The translations under genes were made by a program, and so were the position numbers. A stretch of 26,255 bases of DNA from DASSUW01 sp035706585 (GTDB taxonomy: Bacteria; Actinomycetota; Thermoleophilia; Solirubrobacterales; Solirubrobacteraceae), in assembly GCA_035706585.1 (NCBI GenBank), contig DASSUW010000081.1, positions 1 to 26,255 of the forward strand. Reading direction: 5' to 3'. Under the pieces are notes generated by a model. That model worked only from the letters and a program-made list of their open reading frames with translations, made no database searches and was not told where the DNA came from. Within the stretch, counting starts at the first letter, position 1, and each line of letters opens with the position of its first letter. Positions 1-7,830 of the stretch are shown here, piece by piece.

Positions 1-225
1 ATGCAGCTCTCGCTCGACGATCTCAACACGCCGCGCGGCCTGACCCGCGCGGAGCTGATGACCTCCCGCGAGGTTGCGGACCTGCTCGCGGTCCCGATCT
101 CGACAGTCCTCGAATGGGGCCGCAACGGCACGCTCCCGCGCGTGAAGCTCGGTCGGCACGTGCGCTTCATCAGGGCGCACGTCGAGGCCGCGATCCTGGA
201 GCGCGAACAGCCGCGGCGCCGCTGA
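1..225 (+). CDS. Excisionase-family / MerR-like helix-turn-helix DNA-binding protein
   Basis: This 74-residue protein is a small DNA-binding protein of the excisionase/AlpA/BldC type. Residues about 20-66 read as a winged HTH: MTSREVADLLAVPISTVLEW (helix-turn-helix), then RNGTLPRVKLGRHVRF, where the basic GR(H)xRF turn is the typical wing. It ends in a basic tail, EQPRRR. An ATG sits on the first base of the window, so a start further upstream cannot be excluded. It faces the 3' end of the tRNA-Gly gene 120 bp away, the usual place for recombination genes of tRNA-integrated elements, but no integrase is visible here. The family also contains ordinary transcription regulators, so the excisionase role is only a possibility. 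The fold assignment is firm; the role is not. Confidence 0.75.
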   Translation: MQLSLDDLNTPRGLTRAELMTSREVADLLAVPISTVLEWGRNGTLPRVKLGRHVRFIRAHVEAAILEREQPRRR

Positions 226-313
226 AGTCAGCAGCAAGACCGACAGCAGATTGGTCCGCTCGGTTGGTCCGCTGGGAGCTAGAAACCGGTGCGTGCCTGA
301 CCCCAGAAACGAC

Positions 314-339
314 GAAAGCCCCGCCGTAGCAGGGCTTTC
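314..339 (-). terminator. Hairpin terminator behind tRNA-Gly
   Basis: A perfect 8-bp stem (GAAAGCCC / GGGCTTTC, 10-nt loop) lies 6 bp beyond the 3' end of the tRNA on the minus strand. It is followed there by GTCGTTTC, so there is only a short broken T-tract. Position and stem strength fit transcription termination of the tRNA. It could also act on the plus strand for the HTH gene. Confidence 0.6.
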
Positions 340-345
340 AACACA

Positions 346-419
346 AGCGGATGAAGGGACTCGAACCCTCGACCTTCTGCATGGCAAGCAGACGCTCTAG
401 CCAACTGAGCTACATCCGC
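346..419 (-). tRNA. tRNA-Gly (anticodon GCC)
   Basis: The minus strand folds into a complete cloverleaf. The acceptor is GCGGATG paired with CATCCGC, the D-arm is GCTC/GAGC, and the anticodon stem is TCTGC/GCAGA around loop TTGCCAT, giving anticodon GCC for glycine codons GGC/GGU. The T-arm is GAGGG/CCCTT around TTCGAGT. The discriminator base is U (position 346), the usual base for bacterial tRNA-Gly. The CCA end is not encoded. It is a stand-alone tRNA, with a hairpin terminator just downstream. Confidence 0.95.
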
Positions 420-466
420 GCGCGGGCAGCAGTATAGCCCCGCGCGCGGAAGAGCTTGCCGCCGGG

Positions 467-1246
467 CTACAGGCGCGACGGGTAGCCGAGGATGTAGCCG
501 AAGCGGTCCCAGATCTGCTCGATCGGCAGGACCTTGTCGAAGATCATGACCTGGTCGATGTCGCCGGTGTAGAGCAGGTCGCAGCTGCCGCGGTAGCCGC
601 CGAAGGTTGCGGTGCCGTCGGCCTGGTCGGCGTACTCGATCGGGGTTGCGCTCGGCGGGCTTCCCGGGCCGGTGCTCTCGCCGTCGACGTACATCAGGGA
701 GCTCGTGCCGTCCCAGGTCGCGGAGACGTTGTGCCAGCGGCCGTCCCAGATCTTGTCGGAGACGATGCTGTTGGAGCGGACGAGGTCGTTGCCGTTCCAG
801 ACGTAGAACTCGAGGCCGCCGTTGGACGCGGTCCACAGGCCGTAGGAGGCGGAGACGCATGCGTTGCTGCCCTTGGCGAGCACGTAGCTGAACTGCCCGG
901 GCGACTGCGCGGCGCGCACCCACAGCGAGACGGTGAACTTGCTCGGCGCCAGCGAGTTGGACGCCGGGATCGACACGAAGTCGTCGCCGCCGAAGCTCAG
1001 GGCGGAGCCCCACCAGATGCCCCTGATCCAGGTCGGGTCGTTGGCGTCGGCGCTCGGCGTGGAACCGAGCCGGCCGTGATTCCGGTAGCCGGACCAGTCG
1101 TAGACGGTCTGGCCCCTGCCTTCGTTCATGGGCCAGAAGCCCCGGATCTTTCCGAAGTCGAGAGCTTGAGCGGGCGTGGCCACGAGACCCAGCGTGACCA
1201 GCATCGGAGCGAGCACCTTCGCGGTGCGGCGGACGGACGAGTGCAT
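467..1246 (-). CDS. Secreted LamG-fold (concanavalin A-like) protein
   Basis: A 259-residue exported protein. The start at MHSSVRRTAKVLAPML gives a classic Sec signal peptide (basic n-region, hydrophobic core, cleavage near ATPAQA about residue 34); upstream residues in the same frame are low-complexity and look non-coding. The mature part is one LamG/concanavalin A-like jelly roll: GFWPMNEGRG at its start, then FVSIPASNSL, FTVSLWVRA, RWHNVSATWDG and LMYVDGE, all typical of LamG-3 modules that bind carbohydrate or other surface ligands. No catalytic domain is fused to it, so it is probably a cell-surface or secreted binding protein. It is divergent from the two-component system at 1392 and may be one of its targets. 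No good ribosome-binding site is visible before the ATG, so the start is moderately sure. Confidence 0.8.
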   Translation of the reverse strand: MHSSVRRTAKVLAPMLVTLGLVATPAQALDFGKIRGFWPMNEGRGQTVYDWSGYRNHGRLGSTPSADANDPTWIRGIWWGSALSFGGDDFVSIPASNSLAPSKFTVSLWVRAAQSPGQFSYVLAKGSNACVSASYGLWTASNGGLEFYVWNGNDLVRSNSIVSDKIWDGRWHNVSATWDGTSSLMYVDGESTGPGSPPSATPIEYADQADGTATFGGYRGSCDLLYTGDIDQVMIFDKVLPIEQIWDRFGYILGYPSRL

Positions 1247-1264
1247 CGGTGGAGCATCGGTGGT
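1243..1264 (-). repeat. Tandem 11-bp repeat over the LamG start codon
   Basis: GCATCGGTGG occurs twice with an 11-bp period on the plus strand. On the minus strand this duplicates CCACCGATGC, so that two ATGs with the same flanks lie 11 bp apart. The downstream copy is the predicted LamG start; the upstream ATG is out of frame with it. The repeat could be an operator or a recent slippage duplication. Confidence 0.5.
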
Positions 1265-1329
1265 CCGGAATCGAACCACCCCTGGCCGCACGAATAGGCC
1301 GGGGGTCCAACATTTGTCGAGCGCCGGGT

Positions 1330-1352
1330 CTGCACGGAACCTGCACGGGAAC
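1330..1352. promoter_or_regulatory. Phased direct repeat, candidate response-regulator box
   Basis: CTGCACGGAAC (1330-1340) is followed directly by CTGCACGGGAAC (1341-1352). These near-identical half-sites are spaced 11 bp, one helical turn. Head-to-tail sites with this spacing are the normal target of OmpR/PhoB-type regulators. It lies 40 bp before the regulator's start codon and 84 bp before the divergent LamG start. Autoregulation and control of the LamG gene are inferred from position only. Confidence 0.5.
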
Positions 1353-1391
1353 CGCCCTCCGCCTCCACACGGCCCTGGCACACTCGGACTC

Positions 1392-2063
1392 GTGGGTGCT
1401 CCGTTGATCTGCGTGATCGAGGACGAGGACGTGATCGCCGGCGCCGTCGCCAAGCGGCTCAAGGCCGAAGGGTTCGCCGTGGAGATCGCGAGCGACGGTC
1501 CGGACGGCGTCGCGCTGTGCGACCGCACGCGCCCGGACCTGGTGGTGCTCGACCTGATGCTGCCCGGGCTTGACGGGCTCGAGGTGTGCCGGCGGATCCA
1601 GCGCAACCGGCCGGTGCCGGTGCTGATGCTCACGGCGCGCGACGACGAGGCGGACGTGCTCGTCGGGCTCGGCGTCGGCGCGGACGACTACATGACCAAG
1701 CCGTTCTCGCCACGCGAGCTGGTCGCGCGGATCCGGGCGCTGCTGCGGCGTGTACAGCGACGGCCGGAGCCCGTCGGCGAGGCCACGGAGATCGGTGCGC
1801 TGCGGGTCGATCCCGCGAGCCGCAAGGTGACCGTCGACGGGGAGCCCAGGCACCTGACCCCGACCGAGTTCGACCTGTTGCGCACGCTCGCCGCGCGGCC
1901 CGGCGCCGTGTTCACGCGCGAGCAGCTGCTCGCCGAGGTCTGGGGCTGGCGCGACGGGTCCGGCCTGCGGACCGTCGACTCCCACATCCGCGGCCTGCGC
2001 CGCAAGCTCGGCAGCTCGCTCGTCCGGACCGTGCACGGCGTCGGCTACGCCCTGGAGCCATGA
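1392..2063 (+). CDS. OmpR/PhoB-family response regulator
   Basis: A 223-residue two-component response regulator. Residues 5-117 form the receiver: the acidic pocket is E10-D11, the phospho-acceptor is D54 in LVVLDLMLPG, the switch Thr is T81 in LMLTARD and the conserved Lys is K103 in YMTKPFSP. Residues about 130-223 form a winged-helix effector domain of the OmpR class, with LTPTEFDLL, REQLLAEVWG, TVDSHIRGLRRKL and VHGVGYAL. The GTG at 1392 is chosen because the receiver fold begins at once after it; a TTG four codons later is possible, and the long upstream extension of the frame is not protein-like. Its stop overlaps the kinase start (ATGA), so the two are translationally coupled. Confidence 0.93.
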   Translation: MGAPLICVIEDEDVIAGAVAKRLKAEGFAVEIASDGPDGVALCDRTRPDLVVLDLMLPGLDGLEVCRRIQRNRPVPVLMLTARDDEADVLVGLGVGADDYMTKPFSPRELVARIRALLRRVQRRPEPVGEATEIGALRVDPASRKVTVDGEPRHLTPTEFDLLRTLAARPGAVFTREQLLAEVWGWRDGSGLRTVDSHIRGLRRKLGSSLVRTVHGVGYALEP

Positions 2064-3055
2064 GACCGCTCGACCGCCTGAGCTCGATCAAGGTCAAGCT
2101 CGGCGTGGTGATCGTCGCCACGGTCTGGGGCACGGCCCTGGTGCTGGCGGCCGGACACACGCTCGGGTTGAGCCTGCCGGTGCGCGCGACGCTGGCGGCG
2201 CTGCTCGGCCTGATCATCATCCAGATCCTCGCGCGCGGGATGACGTCGCCGCTGCGCGAGATGGCCGCCGCCGCATCGGCGATGGCGCGCGGCGACTACG
2301 GCCGCCGCGTCCAGGCGACCTCCAAGGACGAGGTCGGCGAGCTCGCGCGCGCGTTCAACGCGATGGCGGCCGAGCTCGGCGACGCGGACCGGATGCGGCG
2401 CGAGCTGGTCGCCAACGTCAGCCACGAGCTGCGCACGCCGCTCGGCGCGCTGCAGGCGCTGCTCGAGAACCTCGCCGACGGCGTCGAGCCGCCCGATCCG
2501 GCGGCGCTGCGCACCGCGCTGGCCCAGACCGAGCGGCTCGGCCGGCTGGTCGCGCAGCTGCTCGACCTCTCGCGGCTGGAGAGCGGCACGCTGCCGGTGC
2601 AGCACGTCGCGTTCGGGACGCGGGCGCTGCTCGAGCAGGCCGCGCGCGAATGCGCGCTCGGCGACCGGCCGGTGCGGCTGAAGGTCCGGGTCGAGCCCGG
2701 CGATCTGCAGGCGACCGGCGATCCCGAGCGCCTGCACCAGGTCGTCGCCAACCTGCTCGACAACGCGGTCCGCCACTCGCCGCCGGAGGGCCGCGTGTGG
2801 CTCACCGCCCACGCGGCGACCGCCGGCCGGACCACGATCGTGGTCGCCGACGAGGGGCCGGGCATCCCGCCCGAGGAGGCCGAGCGCGTCTTCGAGCGCT
2901 TCCACCGCACCGATGCCGCCCGGGCCACGCGCGACGGCGGCACCGGTCTCGGCCTTGCGATCGCCCGCTGGATCGTCGACGCGCACGGCGGCGTGATCCG
3001 CGCCGAGGCGCGCGAGCCGCAGGGCTGCCGCATGGTGGTGGAGATCCCGCGGTGA
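2060..3055 (+). CDS. HAMP-domain sensor histidine kinase
   Basis: A 331-residue membrane sensor kinase and partner of the preceding regulator. Two hydrophobic segments (about 13-32 and 41-58) are joined by only a few residues, so there is almost no extracellular sensor domain and the signal is probably sensed in or near the membrane. A HAMP linker (about 59-111) follows. The HisKA motif is NVSHELRTPL, with H122 as the autophosphorylated residue. The ATPase domain has the N-box (VVANLLDNAVRHSP), G1 (DEGPGIP), F (ERVFERFHR) and G2 (GGTGLGLAI). The start overlaps the regulator stop by ATGA. All catalytic motifs are intact, so it should be active; the stimulus cannot be read from the sequence. 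Confidence 0.93.
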   Translation: MRPLDRLSSIKVKLGVVIVATVWGTALVLAAGHTLGLSLPVRATLAALLGLIIIQILARGMTSPLREMAAAASAMARGDYGRRVQATSKDEVGELARAFNAMAAELGDADRMRRELVANVSHELRTPLGALQALLENLADGVEPPDPAALRTALAQTERLGRLVAQLLDLSRLESGTLPVQHVAFGTRALLEQAARECALGDRPVRLKVRVEPGDLQATGDPERLHQVVANLLDNAVRHSPPEGRVWLTAHAATAGRTTIVVADEGPGIPPEEAERVFERFHRTDAARATRDGGTGLGLAIARWIVDAHGGVIRAEAREPQGCRMVVEIPR

Positions 3056-3092
3056 GGCGCCGGAGCGGCGTGCGGAGGCTACGCTCATCGGT

Positions 3093-3869
3093 GTGGCGGA
3101 GCATTCGCGGGCCGTCGAGAAGGCGTTCACGGAGCAGGCGCCGGCATTCGAGGACCCTGAGTTCAACAAGCTGTTCACGGTCGACTCGGAGTGGCTCTTC
3201 GAGCGGCTCGAGCTGCAGGACGACGACGTCGTCCTCGACGTCGCGGCCGGCACCGGCCACGTCGCCCGCCGCTTCGCGCCCAGCGTCCGCGCCGTCGTCG
3301 CGGTCGACGCCACCGCCGCGATGCTCGAGGCCGGCTGGATCGAGGCCAAGCGCGTCGCGCTGCGCAACGTCGTCTTCATGCAGGCCGACGCCGCCGCGCT
3401 GCCGTTCGTGGACGGCTCGTTCGACGTCGTCGTCTCGCGCTTCGCGGTCCACCACTTCGAGGATCCGAGCGTCCAGATCGGCGAGATGCGGCGGGTGCTG
3501 CGGCCCGGGGGGCGTCTCGCCGTCGCCGACCTGATCAGCGACCCCGACCCGACAATCGCCGAGCGCCAGAACGCGCTCGAGCGCCTGCGCGACCCCTCGC
3601 ACACGCGGATGCTGCCGCTCGACGAGCTGGCCGAGCTGGTCGGGGGAACCGACGTCGAGTTCCGCGACGTCGAGCGCTCGCTCGAGCCGTGGCTCGCGCA
3701 GACGCACACGCCCAAGCGCGCCGCGAATCAGATCCGCAAGGCGCTGCAGGCCGAGCTCGACGGCGGGCCCGCGACCGGCTTCAGGCCGCGCGACGTCGGC
3801 GGCGACCCGCGCTTCCTGCACACGATGGCCTCGGTGATCGCCGCAGGGCCGTCCGTCCCCGCGCTCTGA
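3093..3869 (+). CDS. Class I SAM-dependent methyltransferase (UbiE/Methyltransf_11-like)
   Basis: A 258-residue soluble methyltransferase. Motif I, VVLDVAAGTGHVARRF, forms the SAM-binding glycine loop at about residues 45-60. VVAVDATAAML is the acidic end of strand 2, ADAAALPFVDGSFDVVVSRFAVHHFEDP carries motifs II and III, and EMRRVLRPGGRLAVAD is the usual post-motif. This is the UbiE/COQ5-like arrangement, but the family is broad and the substrate cannot be assigned. The start is GTG at 3093, with a GGAGG 14 bp upstream, rather far. It follows the kinase by 37 bp and may be co-transcribed. It converges on the aminotransferase gene with a 10-bp gap. Confidence 0.85.
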   Translation: MAEHSRAVEKAFTEQAPAFEDPEFNKLFTVDSEWLFERLELQDDDVVLDVAAGTGHVARRFAPSVRAVVAVDATAAMLEAGWIEAKRVALRNVVFMQADAAALPFVDGSFDVVVSRFAVHHFEDPSVQIGEMRRVLRPGGRLAVADLISDPDPTIAERQNALERLRDPSHTRMLPLDELAELVGGTDVEFRDVERSLEPWLAQTHTPKRAANQIRKALQAELDGGPATGFRPRDVGGDPRFLHTMASVIAAGPSVPAL

Positions 3870-3879
3870 CCGCCCGCGG

Positions 3880-5037
3880 TCACGCCGCGACCGGGTCGAG
3901 CGTGAGCCGCTGCATGGCTGCATCGACGCCGGCGCCGACCGGCACGCCGGCCAGCCGCAGGCCCATCTCCACGCCGCACAGCGTTCCCGCCAGCATCAGG
4001 TCGTTGAAGTCGCCGAGATGGCCGATCCGGAACACGCGGCCCGCGACCTTTCCGAGCCCGGCGCCGAGCGACATGTCGAAGCGCTCCAGGATCAACCGCC
4101 GGACGTCGTCGGCGTCCACGCCGTCCGGCACGAGCACCGCCGTCAGCGCCGCCGAGTGCTCGCGCTCGTCCCGGCACAGGACCTCGAGGCCCCACGCGCG
4201 CACGGCCGCGCGCGTCGCCTCGGCGTGCCGGCGGTGGCGAGCGAACACGTGCTCCAGCCCCTCCTCGCGCAGCATCGCGATCGCCTCGCGCAGCCCGTAC
4301 AGCAGGTTCGTCGCCGCCGTGTAGGGCCAGAAGCCGTCGCGGTTGGCCGCGATGATCGGCGCCCAGTCCCAGTACGAGCGCGGCAGCCGGGCCCGCTCGC
4401 GAGCGGCCAGCGCCTTCTCGCTGACCGCGTTGAAGCCGAGCCCGGCCGGGAGCATCAGCCCCTTCTGCGAGCAGCCGACGGCGACGTCGACGCCCCACTC
4501 GTCGTGCCGGTAGTCGATCGAGCCGAGCGAGGAGATCGTGTCGACGAGCAGCAGCGCGTCCGAGCCCGCGGCGTCGATCGCCTGCCGGACCTCGGCGACG
4601 CGGCTCGTCACGCCGGTCGACGTCTCGTTGTGCACGACCATCACCGCGGCGATCGAGGGGTCAGACCGCAGCACGGCCGCGACCTTGTCCGGGTCCACGC
4701 CGTGGCGCCAGTCGCCCGCGACCCAGTCGACCTCGAGGCCGAGCCGCTCGGCCATCGCGCGCCACAGCGTCGCGAAGTGACCGGTCTCGAACGCGAGCAC
4801 GCGATCGCCCGGGGAGAGCGTGTTGACGAGCGCGGCCTCCCAGGCGCCCGTGCCCGACGACGGGTAGATCACGACCGGGCCGCCGGTCCGGAAGATCTCC
4901 TGGCAGCCGCCGAGCACGGTGCGGCCGAGCTCGGCGAACGCCGGGCCGCGATGGTCGATCGTCGGATTGTCGATCGCTCGCAGCACCCGGTCGGGCACGT
5001 TCGTCGGCCCCGGGATCTGCAGGAAGTGCCGCCCCAC
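3880..5037 (-). CDS. Class V aminotransferase, serine/alanine-glyoxylate type
   Basis: A 385-residue PLP enzyme of the AGXT/SgaA family, which transfers the amino group of alanine or serine to glyoxylate, giving glycine. The N-terminal LQIPGPTNVPDRVL is the family signature. Also visible are the phosphate-binding PSSGTGAWEAAL, DTISSLGSID and the Schiff-base lysine K192 in GCSQKGLMLPAGLGF. It ends with RIGHLGDFN, again typical of the family. The length is normal. The GTG at 5037 puts the GPTNVP motif at residues 10-15 as in relatives; there is no good Shine-Dalgarno site. It is divergent from the FAD/Fe-S dehydrogenase with 27 bp between starts, which supports a shared role in glyoxylate metabolism. 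Exact amino donor not determinable; (S)-ureidoglycine-glyoxylate and other donors occur in this family. Confidence 0.9.
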   Translation of the reverse strand: MGRHFLQIPGPTNVPDRVLRAIDNPTIDHRGPAFAELGRTVLGGCQEIFRTGGPVVIYPSSGTGAWEAALVNTLSPGDRVLAFETGHFATLWRAMAERLGLEVDWVAGDWRHGVDPDKVAAVLRSDPSIAAVMVVHNETSTGVTSRVAEVRQAIDAAGSDALLLVDTISSLGSIDYRHDEWGVDVAVGCSQKGLMLPAGLGFNAVSEKALAARERARLPRSYWDWAPIIAANRDGFWPYTAATNLLYGLREAIAMLREEGLEHVFARHRRHAEATRAAVRAWGLEVLCRDEREHSAALTAVLVPDGVDADDVRRLILERFDMSLGAGLGKVAGRVFRIGHLGDFNDLMLAGTLCGVEMGLRLAGVPVGAGVDAAMQRLTLDPVAA

Positions 5038-5064
5038 GGCCTCGAGAGGGTAGACATCCGGGGC

Positions 5065-7830
5065 GTGGAGGAACTGGTCGCGGGGCTCCGGCGCGAACTG
5101 GCGGGCGACGTGCGCGCGGACGCCTACACCCGCCGTCTCTACGCGTCCGACGCGAGCATGTACGCGCGCGAGCCGCTCGCGGTCGCGTTCCCGCGGACCG
5201 CCGACGACGTCGCCGCCGCGATCGCGCTGGCCGGCGCGCACGACGTGCCGGTGGTCATGCGCGGCGCCGGCACGAGCCTGGCCGGCCAGGCGATCGGCGC
5301 CGGCGCCCTCGTGCTCGACACGTCGCGCCACATGGACGCGATCGGCGAGTTCGACACCGAGGCGCTGCGCGTGACGGTCGGCCCCGGCGTCGTCCAGGAG
5401 GACCTCAACCGCGCCGCCCGCCGCCACGGCCTCGGCTTCGGGCCCGACACGTCGACCGCGAACCGGGCCACGATCGGCGGGATGATCGGCAACAACTCGT
5501 CGGGCAGCCACTCGATCGTCTACGGGACGACCGCCGACCATGTCCACGCGCTCGAGGTCGTGCTGGCCGACGGCTCGCGGGCGACGCTCGGACCCGACCG
5601 CGGGCCGGCCCACATCCGTGCCGGGCTGCGGGAGATCCTGCGCGACCACGCCGACGCGATCGCCACCGGCTACCCGGAGCACTGGCGCCGGTCGGGCGGC
5701 TACGGGCTCGACCGGCTGGCACGCGACTTCGACCTCGCCAAGCTCGTGCCCGGCTCCGAGGGCACGCTGGCGGCGATCACCCAGGCAACCGTCGGGCTCG
5801 TGCCGCTCCCGAAGGCCCGCATGTTCGCGGTCGGCCACTTCGAGTCGGTCGCCGCCGCGATCGCCGCCACCGAGGCGGCGCTGGCGCTCGAGCCCGCGGC
5901 CGTCGAGCTGATCGACCGCACGATCATCGACCTGTCGCGGTCCAAGATCGAGTACCGGAGGCTCGCCGACACGCTGGAGGGCGACCCGGGCGCGCTGCTG
6001 TTCGCGACCGTGTTCGCCGACACGCCGGAGCAGGCGCGCGCCCGGCTCGAGCGGCTCGAGTGGGACGCCTACCACACGATCGTGGCCGCGACCGCGGCCG
6101 AGCAGGAGGCGCTGACCAAGGTCCGCACCGCCGGCCTCGGGCTGCTGATGGCGGCGAGCGACGGCGCGCGGCGGCCGCTCGCGTTCGTCGAGGACACCGC
6201 GGTCGCGCCGGAGCGGCTGGGGGAGTACGTCGAGCGGCTGGCCGCGATCCTCGACGCCCACGGGCTGACCGCCGGGTGGTACGGCCACGCGTCCGTCGGC
6301 TGCCTGCACATCCGCCCGTTCGTGGACCTGACGGAACCCGGCGGGGTCGCCACGATGAGCGCGGTCGCCGAGGAGGTGTTCGAGCTCGTCGAGGAGTTCG
6401 GCGGCGTGATCTCGTCCGAGCACGGCGACGGCCGCGTGCGCAGCGCGTTCAACCGCCGCGTGTTCGGCGCCGAGCTGTACGAGGCGATGCGCCGCACCAA
6501 GGCGCTGCTGGACCCGCACAACCGGCTCAACCCCGGCGTGATGGTCGACCCGGCGCCGATCACCGCCGATCTGCGCGACCCCGCGCTGCCGCCGGCGCGG
6601 CCGATCACGACACGGCTGGCGTTCGACGGCGGGATGCGCGCCGCGGCCGACCGCTGCCAGCGCATCGGCGCCTGCCGCAAGACCGGCGCGGGGGTCATGT
6701 GCCCGAGCTACATGGCCACGCGCGAGGAGGAGCACGCCACGCGCGGGCGCGCGAACGCGCTCGTGAAGGCGCTCAGCGAGCCCGACCCGCGGGCGGCGCT
6801 CGGCGACGAGCGGCTGCACGAGATCCTCGACCTCTGCCTGGAGTGCAAGGCGTGCACGAGCGAATGCCCGCTGAGCGTCGACATGGCGTCGCTGAAGGCC
6901 GAGTTCCTCTCGCACTACCAGGACATCCACGGCGTGCCGCTGCGCTCACGGCTGTTCGGCTCGATCCGGCGGCTCAACCGGCTCGGCGCGGCGACCGCGC
7001 CCGTGTCGAACCTGGCCGCGCGCCTCGCCCCGCTGGCCGGCATCGCCCGCCGGCGGCCGCTGCCGCGGTTCACCCGGCAGACGCTCATCAGCACGCACCG
7101 GCAGAAGCCGGGCACGCGCGACGTCGTGTTCCTCGCCGACAGCTTCACGACGTTCACCGAGCCCGCGGTGGGGCGCGCCGCGATCGAGTTGCTGGAGGCC
7201 GCCGGCTACAGCGTGCGCCTGGAGAGCGGCGGCTGCTGCGGCCGCGCGAGCATCTCCAAGGGGCTGCTCGACCAGGCGCAGACGATGGCGGCGGACATGA
7301 CCGCGCGGCTGGCCCCGTACGCCGAGCGCGGCGTGCCGATCGTCGGCTGCGAGCCGTCGTGCCTGCTGACGCTGCGCGAGGAGCATCTCGCGCTCGCGCC
7401 CGGCGACGAGCGCACGCGGACGGTGGCGAGCCGCGCACGGCTCGTCGACGAGCTGCTGCTCGAGGCGGTCGACGACGGGTCGCTCACGCTGCGGGCCGGG
7501 CCGGCGCGGAGGATCGTCTTCCACGGCCACTGCCACCAGAAGGCGCTGGCGGGCACGCGCGCCACCGTCGAGCTGCTGCGGCGCATCCCGGGGGCGGAGG
7601 TCGTCGAGCTGGATGCCGGCTGCTGCGGGATGGCCGGCTCGTTCGGGTTCGAGCAGGAGCACTACGAGCTGTCGATGCAGATCGGCGAATCACGGCTGTT
7701 CCCGGCGCTCCGCAGGGAGGACGCCGCGGCGCTGGTGGCGGCGACCGGCGTGTCGTGCCGCCAGCAGATCGCGCACGGGGTGGGTCGCGAGGCTCGCCAC
7801 CCCGTGCAGATCGTCAGGGACGCGCTCTGA
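5065..7830 (+). CDS. FAD-linked oxidase fused to Fe-S/CCG domains (GlcD-GlpC type, YdiJ-like)
   Basis: A 921-residue fused dehydrogenase for a 2-hydroxyacid such as D-lactate, glycolate or 2-hydroxyglutarate. Residues about 35-220 form the FAD_binding_4 (PCMH) domain, with VVMRGAGTSLAGQA and TIGGMIGNNSSGSHS. The FAD-oxidase C domain follows, with GWYGHASVGCLHIRPF and SSEHGDGRVRS. An Fe-S section has C531/C537/C546 and then C591-x2-C594-x2-C597-x3-C601 (CLECKACTSECP). Two CCG modules follow: C724-C725 with C762 and C766, then C823 (HCHQKAL) with C853-C854 (AGCCGMAG). All cluster cysteines are present. GTG at 5065 is chosen because the domain starts just after it. It overlaps nothing, but its stop abuts the stop of the next, opposite gene with zero spacing. 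It would pass electrons to quinone or another carrier. Confidence 0.92.
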   Translation: MEELVAGLRRELAGDVRADAYTRRLYASDASMYAREPLAVAFPRTADDVAAAIALAGAHDVPVVMRGAGTSLAGQAIGAGALVLDTSRHMDAIGEFDTEALRVTVGPGVVQEDLNRAARRHGLGFGPDTSTANRATIGGMIGNNSSGSHSIVYGTTADHVHALEVVLADGSRATLGPDRGPAHIRAGLREILRDHADAIATGYPEHWRRSGGYGLDRLARDFDLAKLVPGSEGTLAAITQATVGLVPLPKARMFAVGHFESVAAAIAATEAALALEPAAVELIDRTIIDLSRSKIEYRRLADTLEGDPGALLFATVFADTPEQARARLERLEWDAYHTIVAATAAEQEALTKVRTAGLGLLMAASDGARRPLAFVEDTAVAPERLGEYVERLAAILDAHGLTAGWYGHASVGCLHIRPFVDLTEPGGVATMSAVAEEVFELVEEFGGVISSEHGDGRVRSAFNRRVFGAELYEAMRRTKALLDPHNRLNPGVMVDPAPITADLRDPALPPARPITTRLAFDGGMRAAADRCQRIGACRKTGAGVMCPSYMATREEEHATRGRANALVKALSEPDPRAALGDERLHEILDLCLECKACTSECPLSVDMASLKAEFLSHYQDIHGVPLRSRLFGSIRRLNRLGAATAPVSNLAARLAPLAGIARRRPLPRFTRQTLISTHRQKPGTRDVVFLADSFTTFTEPAVGRAAIELLEAAGYSVRLESGGCCGRASISKGLLDQAQTMAADMTARLAPYAERGVPIVGCEPSCLLTLREEHLALAPGDERTRTVASRARLVDELLLEAVDDGSLTLRAGPARRIVFHGHCHQKALAGTRATVELLRRIPGAEVVELDAGCCGMAGSFGFEQEHYELSMQIGESRLFPALRREDAAALVAATGVSCRQQIAHGVGREARHPVQIVRDAL

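Noticed and set aside
279..2036. Long minus-strand open frame across the tRNA, LamG and regulator genes
   Set aside because: It runs through a tRNA and two genes in other frames, and its translation is Arg/Pro/His-rich noise typical of GC-rich shadow frames.
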